Assembly: GCA_013420905.1 (NCBI GenBank)
Contig: JAAXNY010000011.1
Span: 1,674,001 to 1,738,000 of the forward strand
Direction of reading: 5' to 3'
Origin: Collybia mongolica
Taxonomy: Eukaryota > Basidiomycota > Agaricomycetes > Agaricales > Clitocybaceae
Length of the DNA: 64,000 nucleotides
This document shows positions 59,870 to 64,000 of this stretch, piece by piece (the first letter of the stretch is position 1; every line of letters starts with the position of its first letter). The notes under the pieces were generated by a model. That model made no database searches, was not told the origin of the DNA, and worked only from the letters and a program-made list of their open reading frames with translations. The translations under genes were made by a program, and so were the position numbers.

Positions 59870-61413
59870 ATGGTCAAAGCTGTTGTCCTTGGAGCTGCTG
59901 GTACGCGATCTATGTTTATCCTGTCTTAATAGCGCGCATGCTAAGCGTTTGACAGGCGGTATCGGCCAACCTCTGGCCCTTCTGTTGAAGGCCAATCCGC
60001 TTGTGACAGAGGTACGTTTTGCTCCCGTTTCTTCGATCGACACGAGGCTAAGGGTTCCGCGTAGCTGAGTCTCTTCGATATCGTCAACACCCCCGGCGTT
60101 GCTGCCGATCTTTCGCACATCTCTACCCCGGCTAAGGTCGAGGGCTACCTTCCTCCTGATGATGGCTTGAAGAAGACACTGACCGGCGCGGACATTGTTG
60201 TCATCCCTGCTGGCGTCCCCAGGAAACCCGGTGTACGTTAAACGCCTGCCGATCTATGCCTTTCACTGAATATAACATCTCAATAGATGACAAGGTGATG
60301 TTACGTTTTGCTATACGTTCGCTAGCGTGTATTGACGATAAGGACGATCGTGCTCAGAGATGACTTGTTCAAGGCGAGTGATCTCACCTTGGAAAAATTT
60401 CAAGCGAAATTGAACCCTTTTCATATTAGATCAACGCTGGAATCGTGAAAGACCTGGCCACCGGAATCGCAATAACCGCCCCCAAGGCATTCGTCCTCGT
60501 CATTTCCAACCCTGTCAACTCCACCGTCCCCATCGTTGCTGAAGTTTTCAAGAAGCACGGCGTTTATGACCCAAAGCGGTAGGCAATAAAGTTCTTGCGC
60601 GCTACCCAAGAAATGACCCCTGAGTTGCAGAATCTTCGGTGTTACCACCCTTGACGTCGTCCGATCATCCACTTTTGTAGCAGAGATCCTCGGTGACCTC
60701 TCTCTGTCCAAGGAAATCGTTGTCCCCGTCGTTGGAGGCCACAGTGGTGTCACTGTACGTTATTTCATGGACTATCACCGGTTTGTCCCTGAGTGTCTCG
60801 TCATCGTAGATTGTCCCCCTCCTCTCCCAATCATCTCACCTCCTGCCTACCAGTATCTCTACCCCCGATTACGAAGCTCTCATTAAGCGCATCCAGTTTG
60901 GTGGTGACGAAGTCGTCAAGGCGAAGAATGGTGGTGGCTCCGCAACCCTGTCGATGGCGTATGCAGGTGCCGAATTCGCCGCCAAGATCCTCCGTGCCTT
61001 CAAGGGCGAGAAAGGCATCGTCGCACCCAGCTTTGTCAGTTTGCAGGCAGACCCTTCTGGTGCCGCTGCTCTCACAAAGGAGCTCGGCCAAGAACTCGAG
61101 TTCTTCTCTTCCAACGTTGAATTTGGTGTAAGTGGATTCGAATCCCTTGTTCGTTGAGAGCGCGGGCGGTGTGCTGAGATGCTGGTTTTTGACGCAGACT
61201 GAGGGAATCGTGAAGATTCACCCGCTCGGCACGCTCACTGATGCTGAGAAGGCGCTCGTCAAGGCCGCCATCCCCGAGCTTGCTACTAACATCCAGACTG
61301 TGGGTCTTTAATATTTGTACCCGTGGAATGGTTTCTGATGTAGAAAATTCTAGGGTACCAAGTACGTCGCGGATGCCTACCAGAAGGAGGACGACGGCCC
61401 ATCCAAACTTTAA
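59870..61413 (+). CDS. NAD-dependent malate dehydrogenase, 343 aa
   Basis: Ten exons: 59870-59900, 59956-60011, 60065-60232, 60287-60294 (8 nt), 60358-60373, 60430-60578, 60631-60754, 60810-61127, 61198-61299 and 61354-61413. It interconverts malate and oxaloacetate with NAD. The Rossmann loop GAAGGIG is at residues 8-14, the mobile-loop arginines lie in PRKPGMTRDDLF (Arg82 and Arg88), INAGIV and [12 protein letters not shown] follow, and the catalytic His is His180 in GGHSGVT. The protein starts directly with the nucleotide-binding strand, with no mitochondrial presequence or clear peroxisomal signal, so a cytosolic form is most likely. Intron 5 (60374-60429) uses a GC donor (AAG/GCGAGT). 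Housekeeping gene, intact. Confidence 0.95.
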
Positions 61414-62606
61414 AAGGTTCGATGTCCGGGCAGAGGAAAAATGAATTACATGTATACTAGGGCAAGGCATAGGGACAGATTACGTTGTAGGTAGGCACAA
61501 TATAAATCACTACATTTTTCCAGAACCTTTAGGCCGTATCAACGTCGACGGGCCGCCCTCAATCGATACTTATATGCCGGTAATTCAGGCTTCAACATAT
61601 ATTTTTAGAATACATCAAGCGAATCTCACGGGAGAAAGCTGCGCAGCTTTCTTCGGCTAAAGCCTCCTGCTGTGTTGTCCATCTGGACAAATCCCTTGCC
61701 AGTGATGGGCTCGTAGAATTCATGGACTACGGCAAGTTGGGTGAATATCATACACCGGAGTTTCGAACCAGGCTTCGAAAATTCCGACATAATAATGTAG
61801 TCGTTTGAATAGAGATCTTAATCCTTGGAACGACATATGGGGCTGTATCTGCCAGTGGAGAGCTTGGAGTATGTAAATGGTTACGGGAGCGTAATGCAGA
61901 CGTACGTAGCTTCTCGTGTAATGTTATTGTTTCCATGGGACAAAATTAGTCTTTGTGGTTGAAGCGCCGGCATAGATGGCTCGATATTCCCATCTGCGTA
62001 AGTCGCTCGAAGATCGATGTGGGAGACATTGGAATAAAGGAGGTGAGCTTAGCACACGGTGGGACCTGCGTTTCGAAGGTTGTAGTTGACTTCTCTTGCT
62101 GCTTGCTTTGTCGGTAGCTGCATGTGCAATGAGCATTCACCCAACGGACCAGGGTGGCGGTGGCTCGGAAGAGTGGGTCTCGGAGATCGGGTGCCGGGTC
62201 AGGTGAACAACCGAACACAAGACCCACAACACATGACTCGAAATGTGGCGTGGGAACGGGAGAAGCGTTGATGACTTTTCGAGGTCACAGGGCTTGTGGT
62301 CACGACAGTCGTGACCTTCACGTTCCCCCAATTCCCCCTGCCTCCCCCGCCCCCTCCCCCGTCCCTCGTCGACGGCTACAGCAAAGCATCTAGCGCATCG
62401 TGCTACACATATAAAGCTGTAAACAGCATAGATCAACAGCAAACGGATCAGCGATTAGCCGCAGCTTTTAAAAATCCACAATTCGCACCACACCACACAC
62501 CGACAGTCAATTGCTAGGACCAACCACCTATTTCTACCTGAACGACTTTTATCTAGCGTTCGGATACATAAACCAGTCCTAAATCTAACCAAATAAGCCC
62601 ACAACA
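61414..62606. other. Intergenic region between MDH and the bHLH gene
   Basis: Minus-strand frames 61748-61936 and 61924-62227 could be pieces of a small spliced gene, but no motif supports it. The last few hundred bases should be the bHLH promoter and 5' leader. Confidence 0.4.
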
Positions 62607-64000
62607 ATGGCTCCCACTGTCCCCGTCGCCCACGATCCAGCGTTGTCTCATATCGTCGCCAATGCAAACAACCAGCAAGCACCTCAGGGGGCTCCTGGAC
62701 TTAATCAGAATATACTGGGAACAGACATGTCGCAAATCAGCTCACTCGATCCAAACCAAATCATGACCCTTCTACGAAGTTTGCCTGGTGTGTTTAATAA
62801 GGTACGACCTATAACTGCTCCTTTTTTATCTCTACCCCTCTTTCTCCCACCTTCCACCTTACCCGTCACCTTTTTGATTATAATTTCATCCGTCCCCGAG
62901 AACTCCTTGATCGTTATTCGACCACACGTGACTATGTCGCGCTCAGAGCACGAGCGTGTCGTGCACAGTCACGGGGGGGCGACGAGCACCCTTTTTTAAC
63001 TTTTGTACGAAGTCGTTGCTGACTATCGATACAGCTCACCGAAGCAGGAAAGGAGGATGCGGCCCAGACACTCTCGAACCTAGCTCAAGCGCCCTACCCG
63101 CCCGGCACCCACCACCAGCTCCCCGTTCAGCAGCACCCCTATCCCGGGCCACAGCATGCTGGGGCAGGAATGCCTGGTATTAATGATCCAGGCCCATCGT
63201 CTCACCCCCGTGGTCCACCAAATTTGGGGCAACTCTCAGCGGTAGCTATGTCTGCAGCGCCTGCCTCCGGATCGGCACCAAGGCAGCCGCCTCAGCTTCA
63301 AGGCCAAGCTCAAGAGTTGGAGGAGAGCGAGGATGACCGCCGTGCTTCCGGTCAGGCCCCAACCAGCGGAGCATCTACAAAGGAGGGGACAACGTCTTCT
63401 ACGACAACCCGAGCAAGGGGTGGTCGGAGTGCCACGATGGGCAGTGACGAATGGAGTCGGCAGCGAAAAGATAACCATGCAAGTTTTTATCGTCATTATC
63501 TGGAACTATCCACTAACATCGAGTTCCTCAACAGAAAGAGGTTGAGAGAAGACGCCGTGGGAACATCAATGAAGGTATCAACGAGCTCGGGCGGATCGTG
63601 CCAAACGGCTCTGGCGAGAAGGCTAAAGGTGCCATCCTCTCCCGCGCTGTGCAATACATCCATCACTTGAAGGAAAATGAGGCACGCAACATTGAGAAGT
63701 GGACGCTGGAGAAGCTTCTGATGGATCAAGCCATGGGCGACCTCCAGACTCAGCTCGAGGAGGTCAAGAGGATGTGGGATGAGGAGCGGATGGCCCGGCA
63801 ACGAGCGGAGAATGAGTTAGAGGTGTTACGAGGCGTGCATCATGCCACCGTCACTGCTGCAGGCTCCGGAGGCCAGAATACACAGCAGAATCAAAATCAG
63901 ACCCAGAATCAGAACCAAGCTCAAAGCCAGAGCGCCAGCGGAAAAGCTGGAGAGAAGAGGGAAGGGGATGCTGCAGAAGGCTCAGAGGCAGATCGAGATG
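62607..64000 (+). CDS. bHLH transcription factor, CBF1/USF-like (3' end beyond window)
   Basis: Exons 62607-62801, 63035-63478 and 63535-64000 (open at the window edge), with at least 368 residues in the window. The N-terminal part is low in structure, with Pro, Gln and Ser. The bHLH domain begins at the junction of exons 2 and 3: His213, Glu217 and Arg221 form the His-Glu-Arg set that reads CACGTG E-boxes, followed by INEGINELGRIVP and KGAILSRAVQYIHHLKE. A long coiled coil and a Gln/Asn-rich stretch follow. This order fits fungal CBF1-type regulators of methionine, phosphate or chromatin functions. The intron that splits the basic region (63479-63534) has a GC donor (CAT/GCAAGT). The first intron is 233 nt and contains a CACGTG word. 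Confidence 0.9.

Overview
The window is nuclear DNA from a filamentous basidiomycete, most likely an Agaricomycete. Genes are split by many introns of about 50-70 nt with GT...AG ends and CTAAC/CTAAT-type branch sites, and exons can be as short as 6 nt. The protein families are typical of mushroom-forming fungi: a trichodiene/pentalenene-type sesquiterpene synthase, several P450s, a lineage-restricted seven-helix membrane protein and a RecQ-like helicase relic. All gene models were built by hand from reading frame, splice sites and remembered family motifs; no database was searched.

Layout. 1-7.6 kb: a possible helicase relic, a small secreted peptide gene (SSP copy A, 2515-2731), an intact 7-TM protein gene (3991-5309, minus) and a short-chain dehydrogenase (6238-7560). 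7.8-10.8 kb: a transposon patch in which an 818-bp hAT element with a perfect 8-bp target duplication sits inside a 53-bp intron of a PHD-finger gene fragment. 10.8-24.6 kb: a compact biosynthetic cluster with a sesquiterpene synthase (minus), P450-A (plus), P450-B (minus), P450-C (plus) and a DHA2-type MFS exporter (plus); all five read as intact. 25-45 kb: an accessory island of LTRs, satellites and TIR elements, dominated by an 11.5-kb near-perfect palindrome (30428-41929, two 5734-bp arms, 34-bp spacer) whose outer ends coincide with transposon-like termini. 42.2-43.9 kb: an intact 545-aa protein gene that looks transposon-associated. 45.8-47.3 kb: a dead RecQ-like helicase fragment and SSP copy B, a duplicate of the peptide gene with the same intron and promoter. 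49.2-52.0 kb: a 21-exon amino-acid/GABA-type permease. 56.2-64 kb: a conserved-looking hypothetical protein, NAD malate dehydrogenase, and a bHLH regulator of the CBF1/USF type cut by the window end.

How it may work together. The terpene synthase would cyclise farnesyl diphosphate. The three P450s, perhaps with the nearby SDR, would oxidise the scaffold, and the MFS protein could export the product. The head-to-head pairs (terpene synthase/P450-A and P450-B/P450-C) suggest shared promoters. The cluster and the transposon island lie between the two SSP copies. The right third (permease, MDH, bHLH) looks like ordinary conserved housekeeping sequence.
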